A DNA stretch of 19,812 bases. Source: Faeciplasma avium (lineage in GTDB: Bacteria > Bacillota > Clostridia > Oscillospirales > Ruminococcaceae). The DNA lies in contig DVOL01000097.1 in the NCBI GenBank assembly GCA_018713505.1, forward strand, positions 1 through 19,812, read 5' to 3'. This document shows positions 1 to 6,738 of this stretch, piece after piece. The notes below the pieces were generated by a model. That model was not told where the DNA came from. It was given only the letters and a program-made list of their open reading frames with translations, and did not search any database. Numbering within the stretch: the stretch's first letter is position 1; each line of letters opens with the position of its first letter. The translations under genes and the position numbers were made by a program.

Positions 1-368
1 CCCTTGTAGTCCTTTATGTCAACAACCGGCTTTGTGATGCAGGTGACCTTGAACTTGACTCCGTTTTCCTTGGAGACATCGGTTACCTCGGCGTCGGGAG
101 CGGCAACAAGGGTAAGCTCAGCCTCCTTGACAGCCTCCTCAACGGCAGGACCGTAAAGAGCGTTTACAGCGTCCTCATAGAAAACTCCCTCGCCGTACTC
201 CTTTTCGATAATCTTTCTGGGAGCCTTTCCGGGACGGAAGCCGGCAACGGTAATCTTAGACTTGTTTTTAAGGTATACGCTCTGAATAGCCTCCTCAAAG
301 GCCTCGGCGGAAACCTCTATCTCAAGCTCGTACTTATTAGTTTCAACCAAATTCTTGGATTTCAACAT
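1..368 (-). CDS. tig: Trigger factor, N-terminal part (cut by window edge)
   Basis: Trigger factor is the ribosome-bound chaperone and prolyl isomerase that meets nascent chains at the exit tunnel. About 122 codons are visible, from an ATG at 368-366 with GGAGG just upstream; the rest lies left of the window. The visible part matches the ribosome-binding domain: the signature loop GFRPGKAP is at residues 43-50, followed by KIIEKEYGEGVFYEDA and, near the edge, KPVVDIKDYK, which is where the family passes toward the PPIase domain. These motifs make the identification firm although the PPIase and C-terminal domains cannot be seen. It has its own promoter in the 79-base gap after the metallophosphoesterase gene, so it probably starts a new transcript. 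In many Firmicutes clpP and clpX follow tig, which cannot be checked here. Confidence 0.95.
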   Translation of the reverse strand, partial: MLKSKNLVETNKYELEIEVSAEAFEEAIQSVYLKNKSKITVAGFRPGKAPRKIIEKEYGEGVFYEDAVNALYGPAVEEAVKEAELTLVAAPDAEVTDVSKENGVKFKVTCITKPVVDIKDYK

Positions 369-410
369 ATTAAACATCCTCCAGTATAATAGAATAATAC
401 ACGCTAAAAG

Positions 411-419
411 ATTATAGCA
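411..419 (-). promoter_or_regulatory. Extended -10 promoter for tig
   Basis: On the minus strand the gap upstream of tig contains TGCTATAAT, a perfect TATAAT with the TGn extension. No good -35 hexamer stands 17 bases upstream (TAGAAA or nearby is poor), which fits extended -10 promoters needing less from the -35. The transcript would start near 404 and give a leader of about 36 nt ending in GGAGG. Confidence 0.7.
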
Positions 420-447
420 CAACCAGAATGATTTTTCTATACAAAAA

Positions 448-1158
448 CTATTTTTTGGCAGATTGCACAATCAAAGAGATATCTAAAGGCTTAAACTGTA
501 GATAATCACTTGAAACAAGCCTAAAATTTATCCCAAAACGCTTTTTAGGAGCGTATTTATGAGCCTCCTGACCGTGAAGATGGCCATAAAAGCACAGGCT
601 TATATCATATCTCAGCATGACCTCGAGTATCTCCGAATTTACAAGGCTTCCATAAACAGGCGGATAGTGCAGAAAGACCGTCGGATAAAGCCCCGCCTCT
701 TTGCACAGAAGAATCGAGCGCTCTAAGCGCATAGCCTCCCTTTTTATCACCTTGGCGTCAGCCGGCTCGCTGCCGTCGTTAATCCAGCCTCTGGTGCCGC
801 ATATGCCGATGTCGCCGTAGCTGTAGAAGTTGTTGTTTAGAATCTCGATGGAGCTTATTTCGTTTTCCCTAAGCACCCTGTCAGCCTTGGATTTAGTCGA
901 CCACCAGTAGTCGTGATTTCCCTTTAGGATAATCTTTTTGCCGTTTAAGGAGTCTATAAACCTGAAGTCAGGAAGAGCCTCCTCAAGACTCATCCCCCAC
1001 GAGATATCGCCCGGGATGACTACGGTATCCTCCCTGCCTACGGTTTTCTGCCAGTTTTCCCTAAGACGGCTGGCGTGATTCTCCCAGCCAGGAAAGATAT
1101 CCATCGGCTTTGAGCCTGAAAGCGACAGGTGCAGGTCGGCTATTGTAAAAAGGGACAA
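448..1158 (-). CDS. Calcineurin-like metallophosphoesterase
   Basis: A 236-residue predicted phosphohydrolase of the calcineurin-like (metallophosphoesterase) fold. The two-metal motifs appear in order: DLH at residues 8-10, GDISWG at 50-55, GNHDYWW at 80-86, HYPP at 164-167 and GHLHG at 192-196. The natural substrate is unknown for this subfamily; the length and the GDISWG and GNHDYWW variants resemble the bacterial group annotated as predicted phosphohydrolase (COG1768-like, from memory). No signal peptide or membrane segment is visible, so it is probably cytoplasmic. The start is TTG at 1158-1156, seven bases after GGGAGG; no in-frame ATG fits better. It stands alone: the DUF1540 gene is divergent upstream, and tig downstream has its own promoter. 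Confidence in the fold is high; the substrate is unknown. Confidence 0.9.
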   Translation of the reverse strand: MSLFTIADLHLSLSGSKPMDIFPGWENHASRLRENWQKTVGREDTVVIPGDISWGMSLEEALPDFRFIDSLNGKKIILKGNHDYWWSTKSKADRVLRENEISSIEILNNNFYSYGDIGICGTRGWINDGSEPADAKVIKREAMRLERSILLCKEAGLYPTVFLHYPPVYGSLVNSEILEVMLRYDISLCFYGHLHGQEAHKYAPKKRFGINFRLVSSDYLQFKPLDISLIVQSAKK

Positions 1159-1258
1159 TGAAAAACCTCCCGAAAGAATAATTGTTAGGACTGCGGGCAG
1201 AATAATCCGGCAAGGCCAAATATCTAAATACTTTATTTGTGCCGGAAAGGAAAAAGCT

Positions 1259-1429
1259 ATGGAGCATGATAAGATTTACGGAGTAAAATGCGGTGTGTCA
1301 AGCTGTGTTTACAACAGGGACTCCAGGGAGTGCGTAGCCGGGAAGATTGATGTCTGCAACTGCGGCTGCGAAAAGCCCAACTGCCCTGCCCAGACAGAGT
1401 GCAAGACCTTTAAGCCAAGAAATATCTAG
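1259..1429 (+). CDS. DUF1540 Cys-rich mini-protein
   Basis: A 56-codon gene starting at ATG 1259, with AAAGG eight bases upstream, and ending at TAG 1427-1429. The product has eight cysteines (residues 11, 16, 25, 33, 35, 37, 42, 48). The spacing CGVSSCVYN followed by ECVAGKIDV and a final CKTF matches what I know of DUF1540, a small domain common in Clostridia, usually as single or tandem short proteins of unknown function. The cysteine pattern suggests metal binding or disulfide stabilisation, but nothing here shows which. It is divergent from the metallophosphoesterase gene, and its downstream neighbour thrC converges on it. No clear promoter was found in the 100-base divergent gap. The N-terminus is not a signal peptide. 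A coding role is well supported by the family pattern despite the short length. Confidence 0.82.
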   Translation: MEHDKIYGVKCGVSSCVYNRDSRECVAGKIDVCNCGCEKPNCPAQTECKTFKPRNI

Positions 1430-1490
1430 CCAAAAAGCATTAATTCTTTGAATGATTCTGACTGATTCCTTATTTTTGCGGAATCCCGAA

Positions 1491-1528
1491 GCTGCCGTCG
1501 GACCGAACCGGCGGCAGCCTGCGGCAGC
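1491..1528. repeat. GC-rich hairpin with duplicated right arm in convergent gap
   Basis: In the 168-base gap between the DUF1540 gene and the end of thrC, GCTGCCGTCGG (1491-1501) pairs with CCGGCGGCAGC (1508-1518): an 11-bp stem with one wobble and a six-base loop. GCGGCAGC occurs twice (1511-1518 and 1521-1528), so the left arm has two possible partners. A weaker stem, GATTCC (1464-1469) with GGAATC (1480-1485), precedes it. No T-run follows on either strand, so it is not a classical intrinsic terminator, although it lies where a bidirectional transcript end is expected. The rest of the gap shows no gene. Confidence 0.55.
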
Positions 1529-1597
1529 GGTACATAATTACAGCATGTCTAGTCCATATCCCTCGCCCCCCGGCTTATTTATACAGCCTGAGAGCTA

Positions 1598-3097
1598 CTA
1601 TTTATTTATCCCAAGGAAGCCAAGGACCGCCTTTTCCATATCCTCCTTTTGAATACTACCGGAGAATCTTACGCTCTTAGACCTTAGCTCGGACAGCGCC
1701 TTTGGAACGGGCATACCGCAAACGCTCTCTAGCTCGCAGGTTAAGCCGAACTCGTCAAGACCCTCTACATTTTTTCCTAAAGCCTTTAGGACTGAGGATG
1801 AGAATTTGTAGGGGCTTGCGGTGGAGGCAATAACCGTCTTTGTTCTGTCGCCGGTTCTTTTCAGATAATCCTCGTACACCCTCTGAGCTACCGCTGTGTG
1901 GGTATCCATGGTATAGGAGTGCTTCTCGTATACCGAGCGGATTGCCATCATGGTCTCCCTGTCAGAGCAGAAGCCGCAGTCAAACTCGGCCTTTAGCAGG
2001 GACTTTATCTCGTCGCTGACCTCGAATCTTCCAGTCTTAGAAAGCGAGGCATAAAGCTCCTTTACATATTCGTCGTTCATCCCGCTGAGGATATAAATAA
2101 GCCTTTCAAGGTTTGAGGAAATGAGTATGTCCATTGAGGGCGAGATTGTGGTGTAGAACTGCCTGTTTCTGTCGTACACGCCGGTGTTTATAAAGTCGGT
2201 GAGGACATTGTTGGAGTTAGAGGCGCAGATAAGCTTGTTTACCGGGACTCCCATCTTCTTTGCGTAATACGCCGCAAGTATGTTTCCGAAGTTTCCTGTA
2301 GGAACGCAGATGTTTATCCTCTCCCCGAGGCTTATATCCCCTCTTTTGACAAGCTCGGCATAGGAGGAGACATAATAAATTATCTGAGGCACAAGCCTTC
2401 CCCAGTTTATTGAATTTGCGCTCGAGAACATCATGCCGTTCTCGCTGAGGATTTCGCCTACGCTCCTGTCGACAAAGATTTTCTTAACGCCGGTCTGAGC
2501 GTCGTCAAAGTTGCCCTCTATGGCGCAGACAAAGACATTTTCGCCGTCCTGAGTGGTCATCTGCAGCTTTTGCATCGAGCTCACGCCCTCTGCGGGATAA
2601 AATACCATTATGCTTGTTCCGGGGACATCCTTAAAGCCCTCAAGAGCAGCCTTGCCTGTGTCTCCCGAGGTTGCAACCAGGATAACAACCTTTTTATCCA
2701 CTCCCAGCTTTTTTACCGAGGAGGTGAGAAGGTACGGCAGAATCTGAAGAGCCATGTCCTTAAAGGCGCAGGTGGGACCGTGCCACAGCTCCAGCATATA
2801 GCCCTGCTCGCCAAGCCGCACAAGCTCCATTATGTTTTCGGTGTCAAAGCTTCCCGAGCTGTACGCTCCGTCGACGCAGTAATAGATTTCGTCCTCGGAA
2901 AAATCCGTCAAGAATTTAGAAAGCACCAAAAAGGCACGCTCTCTGTAGCTCATTTTGCCAAGAGAGCCAATCTCCTCTAGGGTCAGCTCTGGTATTTTTT
3001 CGGGAACGAAAAGACCGCCGTCCTCAGATATTCCCGTAGCTATTGCCTGCGAGGACAAAACCCTCACTGCGCTGTTTCTTGTACTTAGATAATACAT
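1598..3097 (-). CDS. thrC: Threonine synthase
   Basis: Converts O-phospho-L-homoserine to L-threonine and phosphate with pyridoxal phosphate, the last step of threonine synthesis, in the cytoplasm. The 499-residue protein begins MYYLSTRN, the usual threonine-synthase N-terminus. The PLP lysine is K113 in HGPTCAFKD (residues 106-114). ATSGDTGKAA follows as a phosphate-contacting segment, and PTGNFGN lies further on. Length suits the longer clostridial, yeast-like class rather than the shorter B. subtilis type. ATG at 3097 follows AAGGAGG. The gene lies 24 bases after yraN with no promoter or terminator between, so it is probably the last gene of the lepB-rbgA-rnhB-yraN transcript. That is an unusual home for an amino-acid gene; no thrB or hom is near. 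No leader peptide or T-box is visible upstream. Confidence 0.96.
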   Translation of the reverse strand: MYYLSTRNSAVRVLSSQAIATGISEDGGLFVPEKIPELTLEEIGSLGKMSYRERAFLVLSKFLTDFSEDEIYYCVDGAYSSGSFDTENIMELVRLGEQGYMLELWHGPTCAFKDMALQILPYLLTSSVKKLGVDKKVVILVATSGDTGKAALEGFKDVPGTSIMVFYPAEGVSSMQKLQMTTQDGENVFVCAIEGNFDDAQTGVKKIFVDRSVGEILSENGMMFSSANSINWGRLVPQIIYYVSSYAELVKRGDISLGERINICVPTGNFGNILAAYYAKKMGVPVNKLICASNSNNVLTDFINTGVYDRNRQFYTTISPSMDILISSNLERLIYILSGMNDEYVKELYASLSKTGRFEVSDEIKSLLKAEFDCGFCSDRETMMAIRSVYEKHSYTMDTHTAVAQRVYEDYLKRTGDRTKTVIASTASPYKFSSSVLKALGKNVEGLDEFGLTCELESVCGMPVPKALSELRSKSVRFSGSIQKEDMEKAVLGFLGINK

Positions 3098-3121
3098 AGA
3101 TATCCTCCTTGTGAAAACGGG

Positions 3122-3478
3122 CTACTCGCAGAATGCCCGCTGAATATACTCAAAGCCTGTTACCCTGCCAAGGCTGACCTCGACAAGGGCTACATCGAAT
3201 ACGCTTGAAAGCTCGATGCCGTTTTGGCAGATGTAGCTTTTTGCCGCATGGATTATTCTTGCGATTTTTGCAGGCGTTATAGCCTCTTCCCCGGTGGTAA
3301 GCGGATTTTTCTTTCTTGTCTTGACCTCTACAAAGTGGATTATATTCCCCTTTTGAGCGATAATATCTATCTCTCCGCCTCTTACGGTGAAGTTTCTTTC
3401 AAGGATTTTAGCTCCCCTTGATACAAGGAAGGAGGCTGTATAATCCTCGCCCAAATTTCCGATTTCCCTGCTCGTCAT
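3122..3478 (-). CDS. yraN: YraN family endonuclease-like protein (UPF0102)
   Basis: A 118-residue member of the YraN/UPF0102 family, which has the restriction-endonuclease fold; no cellular role is firmly established. Key residues are visible: the N-terminal IGNLGEDY segment (E11), GGEIDII with D38, and VEVKTRK with E51 and K53, which together form the PD-(D/E)xK-type centre. Length is typical. Its ATG (3478-3476) overlaps the rnhB stop in an ATGA arrangement, and a G-rich site (GGGGGAAG) inside the rnhB 3' end serves as ribosome site, so translation is probably coupled to rnhB. The rnhB-yraN adjacency is widespread in bacteria and has suggested a role in DNA or R-loop processing, but that is inference. 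Confidence 0.93.
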   Translation of the reverse strand: MTSREIGNLGEDYTASFLVSRGAKILERNFTVRGGEIDIIAQKGNIIHFVEVKTRKKNPLTTGEEAITPAKIARIIHAAKSYICQNGIELSSVFDVALVEVSLGRVTGFEYIQRAFCE

Positions 3479-4086
3479 TTTGTGCCCCAGCTTCCCCCGG
3501 AGCTTTTTAAAAAGCTTTTTCTGTGTACGGGTGTGGGACCGTATTTTCTAAGAGCCTCATAGTGCTTTTTAGTCCCGTAGCCCTTATGGGAGCTAAAGCC
3601 GTACTCAGGATAGCGTAAATCAAGCTCGGAAATATATCTGTCCCTTGAGACCTTTGCAAGAATCGAGGCGGCGGCTATCGACTGCGAAAGAGAATCCCCC
3701 TTTACAACCGAAAACGACGGCAAATCAAGCTTAGGCGCTCTGTTTCCGTCAACAAAGACGGCGTTAGGTTTCATTTTTAGACCAGAAACCGCCCTTAGCA
3801 TAGCAAGCATAGTCGCTTCCAGGATGTTAAGCGAGTCTATTTCCTCCGGGGAGGCGGTGGCTATGGAATAATCCAGCGCACTGCTTATTATAATGTCATA
3901 AAGCGCCTCTCTTTTCTTCTCGGTGAGCTTCTTGGAGTCGTTGACGCCCTCGATTACTGTCCTGCTGTCAAATATGACGGCTGCGGCATAGACATCGCCG
4001 GCAAGAGGTCCTCTTCCTGCCTCGTCAACCCCTGCAAAAACAGGATACCTGCCAAAAAGCTCTAAATCATACTCATAAATCGTCAT
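3475..4086 (-). CDS. rnhB: Ribonuclease HII
   Basis: Cleaves RNA in RNA-DNA hybrids and removes single ribonucleotides from DNA in the cytoplasm. At 203 residues the length is typical. The four acidic catalytic residues are present: D21 and E22 in GVDEAGRGPLAGD, D113 in VDGN, and D131 in VKGDS. The family segments NDSKKLTEKKRE (49-60) and AAASILAKVSRDRY (138-151) are also present. The tail ends in HRKSF followed by a short Ser/Gly-rich extension. The ATG at 4086 lies inside the 3' end of rbgA (14-base overlap), and the stop overlaps yraN, so the three genes are tightly packed and probably translationally coupled. Confidence 0.96.
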   Translation of the reverse strand: MTIYEYDLELFGRYPVFAGVDEAGRGPLAGDVYAAAVIFDSRTVIEGVNDSKKLTEKKREALYDIIISSALDYSIATASPEEIDSLNILEATMLAMLRAVSGLKMKPNAVFVDGNRAPKLDLPSFSVVKGDSLSQSIAAASILAKVSRDRYISELDLRYPEYGFSSHKGYGTKKHYEALRKYGPTPVHRKSFLKSSGGSWGTK

Positions 4087-4969
4087 CGTACGGCTCCTCC
4101 AGCGTTATTCTTCCAAGCCTGCCGGAGCGAAACTCATCTAAAAGGACTGCCGCCGCCCTCTCGGTGTTGACAGCTCCTCCCGACGCCAAAAATCCTCTGC
4201 TCTTTCCGACTGCCTCCAAAAGCTCGTAATCCGAGAGGCTTTCAAGGCTTTTTGGCTCTAGCCTGTACCTTGCGGCAAAGGAATTAGGGGATACCCTTTT
4301 TAGGCAGTTAATAAGCTCGCAGGAGAGCGACTCAATGTCCATTATATCGTCCTTGATTGCTCCTGTAAAGGCAAGTGCGAGTCCTGTTTTGCGGCTCTCG
4401 AACTTAGGCCAAAGTATTCCGGGCATATCCAAAAGCTCAGCGTCGCTTGAAATCATCACCCACTGACCTCCCCTTGTGACTCCGGGGCGGTCCTCTACCT
4501 TTGCTCTTTTAGAGCCGGCAAGGCTGTTTATAAGCGAGGACTTTCCGACATTCGGTATTCCCACAACCATCAGCCTTATTCCTCTGCCGGTGTAGCCCTT
4601 ATTAGCCCACCGCTCAAGCTGCTCTGAAAGAGCCTGTCTTGCGACAGGAATAAGCCTTTTGGCATTCTTTTGATTCCTTGAGTCCATCGAGAGAGCATAG
4701 CTTCCGCTCTTTTTGAAAAACTCTATCCATCTGGAGGTCGCATTTTCGTCCGCCATGTCGCTTTTGTTTAGGACTATAATCCTTGGCTTTGAGGCTGTAA
4801 GCTCGTCAAGCTCGGGATTTCGGCTTGATATGGGTATCCTTGCGTCTATGACCTCGACCACGGCGTCTACAAGCTTCACACTGTTTTTTATAAGCCTTTT
4901 CGCCTTTGCCATATGCCCGGGAAACCACTGGATATTTAGGCTGTTAATATTGTCGCTAATTGTTATCAA
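4073..4969 (-). CDS. rbgA: Ribosome biogenesis GTPase RbgA (YlqF)
   Basis: A circularly permuted GTPase needed for late assembly of the 50S subunit in Firmicutes. The permuted order is clear: NKSD (G4) at 68-71, GIPNVGKSS (G1) at 137-145, T165 as G2 and DMPG (G3) at 181-184, followed by a family segment FTGAIKDDIMD. The conserved N-terminal IQWFPGHMAKAKR is present at about 13-25. The start is uncertain. TTG at 4969 gives 298 residues but lies only two bases after TAAGG. An ATT codon at 4960-4958 has far better spacing, about 11 bases, and would give 295 residues beginning with SDN. No ATG or GTG lies between the lepB stop and the conserved region. The reading frame is continuous with the lepB stop codon 24 bases upstream, so initiation may depend on coupling. 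Confidence 0.93.
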   Translation of the reverse strand: MITISDNINSLNIQWFPGHMAKAKRLIKNSVKLVDAVVEVIDARIPISSRNPELDELTASKPRIIVLNKSDMADENATSRWIEFFKKSGSYALSMDSRNQKNAKRLIPVARQALSEQLERWANKGYTGRGIRLMVVGIPNVGKSSLINSLAGSKRAKVEDRPGVTRGGQWVMISSDAELLDMPGILWPKFESRKTGLALAFTGAIKDDIMDIESLSCELINCLKRVSPNSFAARYRLEPKSLESLSDYELLEAVGKSRGFLASGGAVNTERAAAVLLDEFRSGRLGRITLEEPYDDDL

Positions 4970-4993
4970 TCCCTTATTTATTGTATTAATTCT

Positions 4994-5590
4994 TTAGAAT
5001 ACGGTTATGCTGTTAAAGGGGTAAATCCTTAAAACTGCCTTTCCTAGAATGTCCTCTCTTTCTATGAAGCCGACATTTGCGTCCCTTGAATCTGTCGAGT
5101 GCTGACGGTTATCCCCCATACAGAAGTAACTGCCCTCGGGTACGGTCACGGGATAGCTAAAGCCGCCCTCGTCGTTTACAGTAGCGTTCTTTATATACGG
5201 CTCATTTAGCGCCTCGCCGTCTACATAGACTGTGCCGGTGGAAAAATCAATGTCTACCGTCTGCCCGCCGACGGCAATTACACGCTTGACTATAACCTCG
5301 CCATCGGGACGGTTAAGCCCCATACAGTTTGCAGCCACGATGTCCCCCTGCTTGGGACTGTAAAATAGGCTCCAGAGCACCAAAAAGTCCCTTTCAAAGA
5401 GGGTGTTCTCCATAGAACGGCCATGGACTATAGCCGTCTTTGCGACAAAGGTGAATATAAGAACAACCACCGCTATAGTTACAGCTATGGTTTTAAGCCA
5501 GTCCAAAAGGTCGGCTATAAAGCCTGTTCGCTCCTTTTTAAGACTCCTGCCGTCATCCTGACTGCCGTTTATTTTAATTTCTGACTCCAT
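4994..5590 (-). CDS. lepB: Signal peptidase I
   Basis: Membrane-bound serine protease that removes signal peptides from exported proteins on the outer face of the cytoplasmic membrane. The 198-residue protein has a charged cytoplasmic N-terminus, one membrane segment at about 33-54, then the catalytic serine S59 in GRSM and the general-base lysine K102 in VKRVIAVGG. The third conserved box, MGDNRQHSTDSRD, lies near 157-169. Size and single anchor fit the Gram-positive SipS-like class. ATG at 5590 has GGGGAGG eight bases upstream. It heads the operon that continues through rbgA, rnhB, yraN and thrC, with its own promoter. In many Clostridia it follows rplS directly; here a gene on the opposite strand separates them. 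Confidence 0.96.
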   Translation of the reverse strand: MESEIKINGSQDDGRSLKKERTGFIADLLDWLKTIAVTIAVVVLIFTFVAKTAIVHGRSMENTLFERDFLVLWSLFYSPKQGDIVAANCMGLNRPDGEVIVKRVIAVGGQTVDIDFSTGTVYVDGEALNEPYIKNATVNDEGGFSYPVTVPEGSYFCMGDNRQHSTDSRDANVGFIEREDILGKAVLRIYPFNSITVF

Positions 5591-5638
5591 ATTATCGTCC
5601 TCCCCGAGAGTCGGTCCTTTGTTGTATCAATCTTAATT

Positions 5639-5667
5639 ATTCTATCAGATTTTCTTTAACTTTGCAA
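5639..5667 (-). promoter_or_regulatory. Promoter of lepB operon
   Basis: Minus-strand TTGCAA (5662-5667), a 17-base spacer, and TAGAAT (5639-5644) preceded by TGA, giving an extended -10. Predicted start is near 5632, a leader of about 42 nt. It gives the lepB-rbgA-rnhB-yraN-thrC run its own transcription, independent of rplS. Confidence 0.75.
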
Positions 5668-5708
5668 TAGCTTTTAGTCAAAAAGAGGCGAGGTTAAATT
5701 TATTAATA

Positions 5709-5737
5709 TTGAATTAATTAGCACTCTATGCTATAAT
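5709..5737 (+). promoter_or_regulatory. Promoter of the GNAT gene
   Basis: TTGAAT (5709-5714), a 17-base spacer and a perfect TATAAT (5732-5737) with the TGC extension. Predicted start is near 5744. It is divergent from the lepB promoter, the two -35 boxes lying about 40 bases apart, and one of the best promoter matches in the window. A second TATAAT at 5847-5852 has no matching -35 and was not called. Confidence 0.78.
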
Positions 5738-5751
5738 CATTGAAAAGTGGC

Positions 5752-5779
5752 GGGGTCAAGGCTTTAGCGGCTTTGCCCC
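5752..5779 (+). promoter_or_regulatory. Hairpin in GNAT 5' leader
   Basis: In the predicted 130-nt leader, GGGG (5752-5755) pairs with CCCC (5776-5779). After one bulged T, CAAGGC (5757-5762) pairs with GCTTTG (5770-5775), closing a seven-base loop. The stem has 10 pairs, one of them a wobble. It begins only about 8 nt from the predicted transcript start, and just TTT follows it. It may stabilise the 5' end or act in regulation; no known riboswitch class was recognised. Confidence 0.4.
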
Positions 5780-5875
5780 TTTAGCTGTCAGATAGCTCGG
5801 CTAAAAAGCTTCTTAAAGTCAAGATGCTTATGCTGCCGACTATAAATATAATACTGATTATCGGAGGATACCCCA

Positions 5876-6280
5876 ATGGAGATTACCTACAAAAGCATCC
5901 ATGATTTTAGCGAGGAGGAGCTAAAGGACCTGTTTTTATCTGTAAAATGGTCCTCTGGACACTATCCCGAGAAGCTGGTCGCTGCGATGAAGAATTACGA
6001 GACGGTCTATTCCGCCTGGGACGGCGACAGGCTCATAGGTCTTTTGAGCGCCCTTGACGACGGAGTAATGACCGCATATGTTCACTACCTTTTAGTCAAC
6101 CCGGAGTATCAAAGGCTTGGAATCGGCAAAAGGCTTGTCGAGCTGGCTAAGGAGAAATACAAGGACTATCTAAAAATTATTCTTGTTTCCTACGACGAGG
6201 GAGTAGGCTTCTACCAGTCCTGCGGCTTTAAAAAGGGCGAGGGCGAGTGCCCGATGCTTCTTACCTCGCTCTGGACATAA
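5876..6280 (+). CDS. GNAT-family N-acetyltransferase
   Basis: A 134-residue single-domain GNAT protein expected to move an acetyl group from acetyl-CoA to an amine. The acetyl-CoA loop is clear: VNPEYQRLGIGKRLVE (about residues 74-89) contains the Q-x-x-G-x-G-like motif A. A C-terminal motif B region, GVGFYQSCGFKKGEG, is typical of small GNATs of the YhbS/RimI-like type. The substrate cannot be told from sequence. GGAGG lies eight bases before the ATG. It is a single-gene plus-strand unit with a strong promoter, a long leader and a downstream terminator shared with rplS. It is placed against the grain between rplS and lepB, genes that are neighbours in many Clostridia, which suggests insertion. 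Its codon use does not look different from its neighbours. Confidence 0.9.
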   Translation: MEITYKSIHDFSEEELKDLFLSVKWSSGHYPEKLVAAMKNYETVYSAWDGDRLIGLLSALDDGVMTAYVHYLLVNPEYQRLGIGKRLVELAKEKYKDYLKIILVSYDEGVGFYQSCGFKKGEGECPMLLTSLWT

Positions 6281-6346
6281 TGCAGATTGTATTAGCCTTC
6301 CCCGGCTGCTCATTTTTTAAATCTAAACACTGTTTGACTAAAACAA

Positions 6347-6374
6347 GAAGCACCGAACAGGTATTCGGTGCTTC
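6347..6374. terminator. Bidirectional terminator between GNAT gene and rplS
   Basis: GAAGCACCGAA (6347-6357) and TTCGGTGCTTC (6364-6374) form a perfect 11-bp stem with a six-base loop. On the minus strand TTGTTTT follows, suiting rplS, whose stop is about 20 bases away. On the plus strand GTATTTTG follows, suiting the GNAT gene. Both convergent transcripts probably end here. Confidence 0.88.
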
Positions 6375-6393
6375 GTATTTTGCATACTCAATA

Positions 6394-6738
6394 TTACTTG
6401 ATAGCGTCCTTGGTCTTGGCAGCCTTACCGACTCTTGAGCGAAGATAGTAGAGCTTAGCTCTTCTAACCTTGGCGAGTCTTACAACCTCGACCTTCTCGA
6501 CGACAGGCGAATGAACGGGGAATACCCTTTCAACAGCGCAGCCGTGAGCTATTCTGCGGACGGTGAAGGTTTCGCTGACTCCGCCGTGCTTCTTGGCGAT
6601 AACGGTACCCTCAAAGACCTGGATTCTGGACTTGTCGCCCTCCTGAATCCTTACATGCACCCTTACGGTATCACCGACGGTGATTACGGGAACATTCTCC
6701 TTTAAGCTTGAGCTTGCAATGATTTTTAAAGCGTCCAC
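6394..6738 (-). CDS. rplS: 50S ribosomal protein L19
   Basis: A structural protein of the large subunit at the interface with the 30S subunit. The 114-residue length is typical. Family segments are present: PVITVGDTVRVHVRI (16-30), RIQVFEGTVIA, ETFTVRRI and HGCAVERVFPVHSP, ending in KVRRAKLYYLR. The start is GTG at 6738-6736, seven bases after GGAGGG; no ATG fits. In many Firmicutes rplS follows trmD and rimM. Here it stands after a radical-SAM operon and has its own promoter and leader, so it is probably transcribed alone and ends at the bidirectional terminator downstream. Confidence 0.97.
   Translation of the reverse strand: MDALKIIASSSLKENVPVITVGDTVRVHVRIQEGDKSRIQVFEGTVIAKKHGGVSETFTVRRIAHGCAVERVFPVHSPVVEKVEVVRLAKVRRAKLYYLRSRVGKAAKTKDAIK

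Noticed and set aside
448..470. A/T-only stem at the end of the metallophosphoesterase gene as terminator
   Set aside because: The stem is only A-T pairs within the last codons, with no GC core; too weak to call.
1452..1652. 66-codon plus-strand frame across the DUF1540-thrC gap
   Set aside because: It overlaps the 3' end of thrC on the other strand, lacks a ribosome site and has low-complexity, non-protein-like composition.
5841..5852. Second promoter just before the GNAT gene (TATAAATATAAT)
   Set aside because: No acceptable -35 hexamer at 16-18 bases; the upstream TTGAAT-N17-TATAAT is far better.
6247..6438. 63-codon plus-strand frame after the GNAT gene
   Set aside because: It runs through the bidirectional terminator and into antisense rplS, with no ribosome site.
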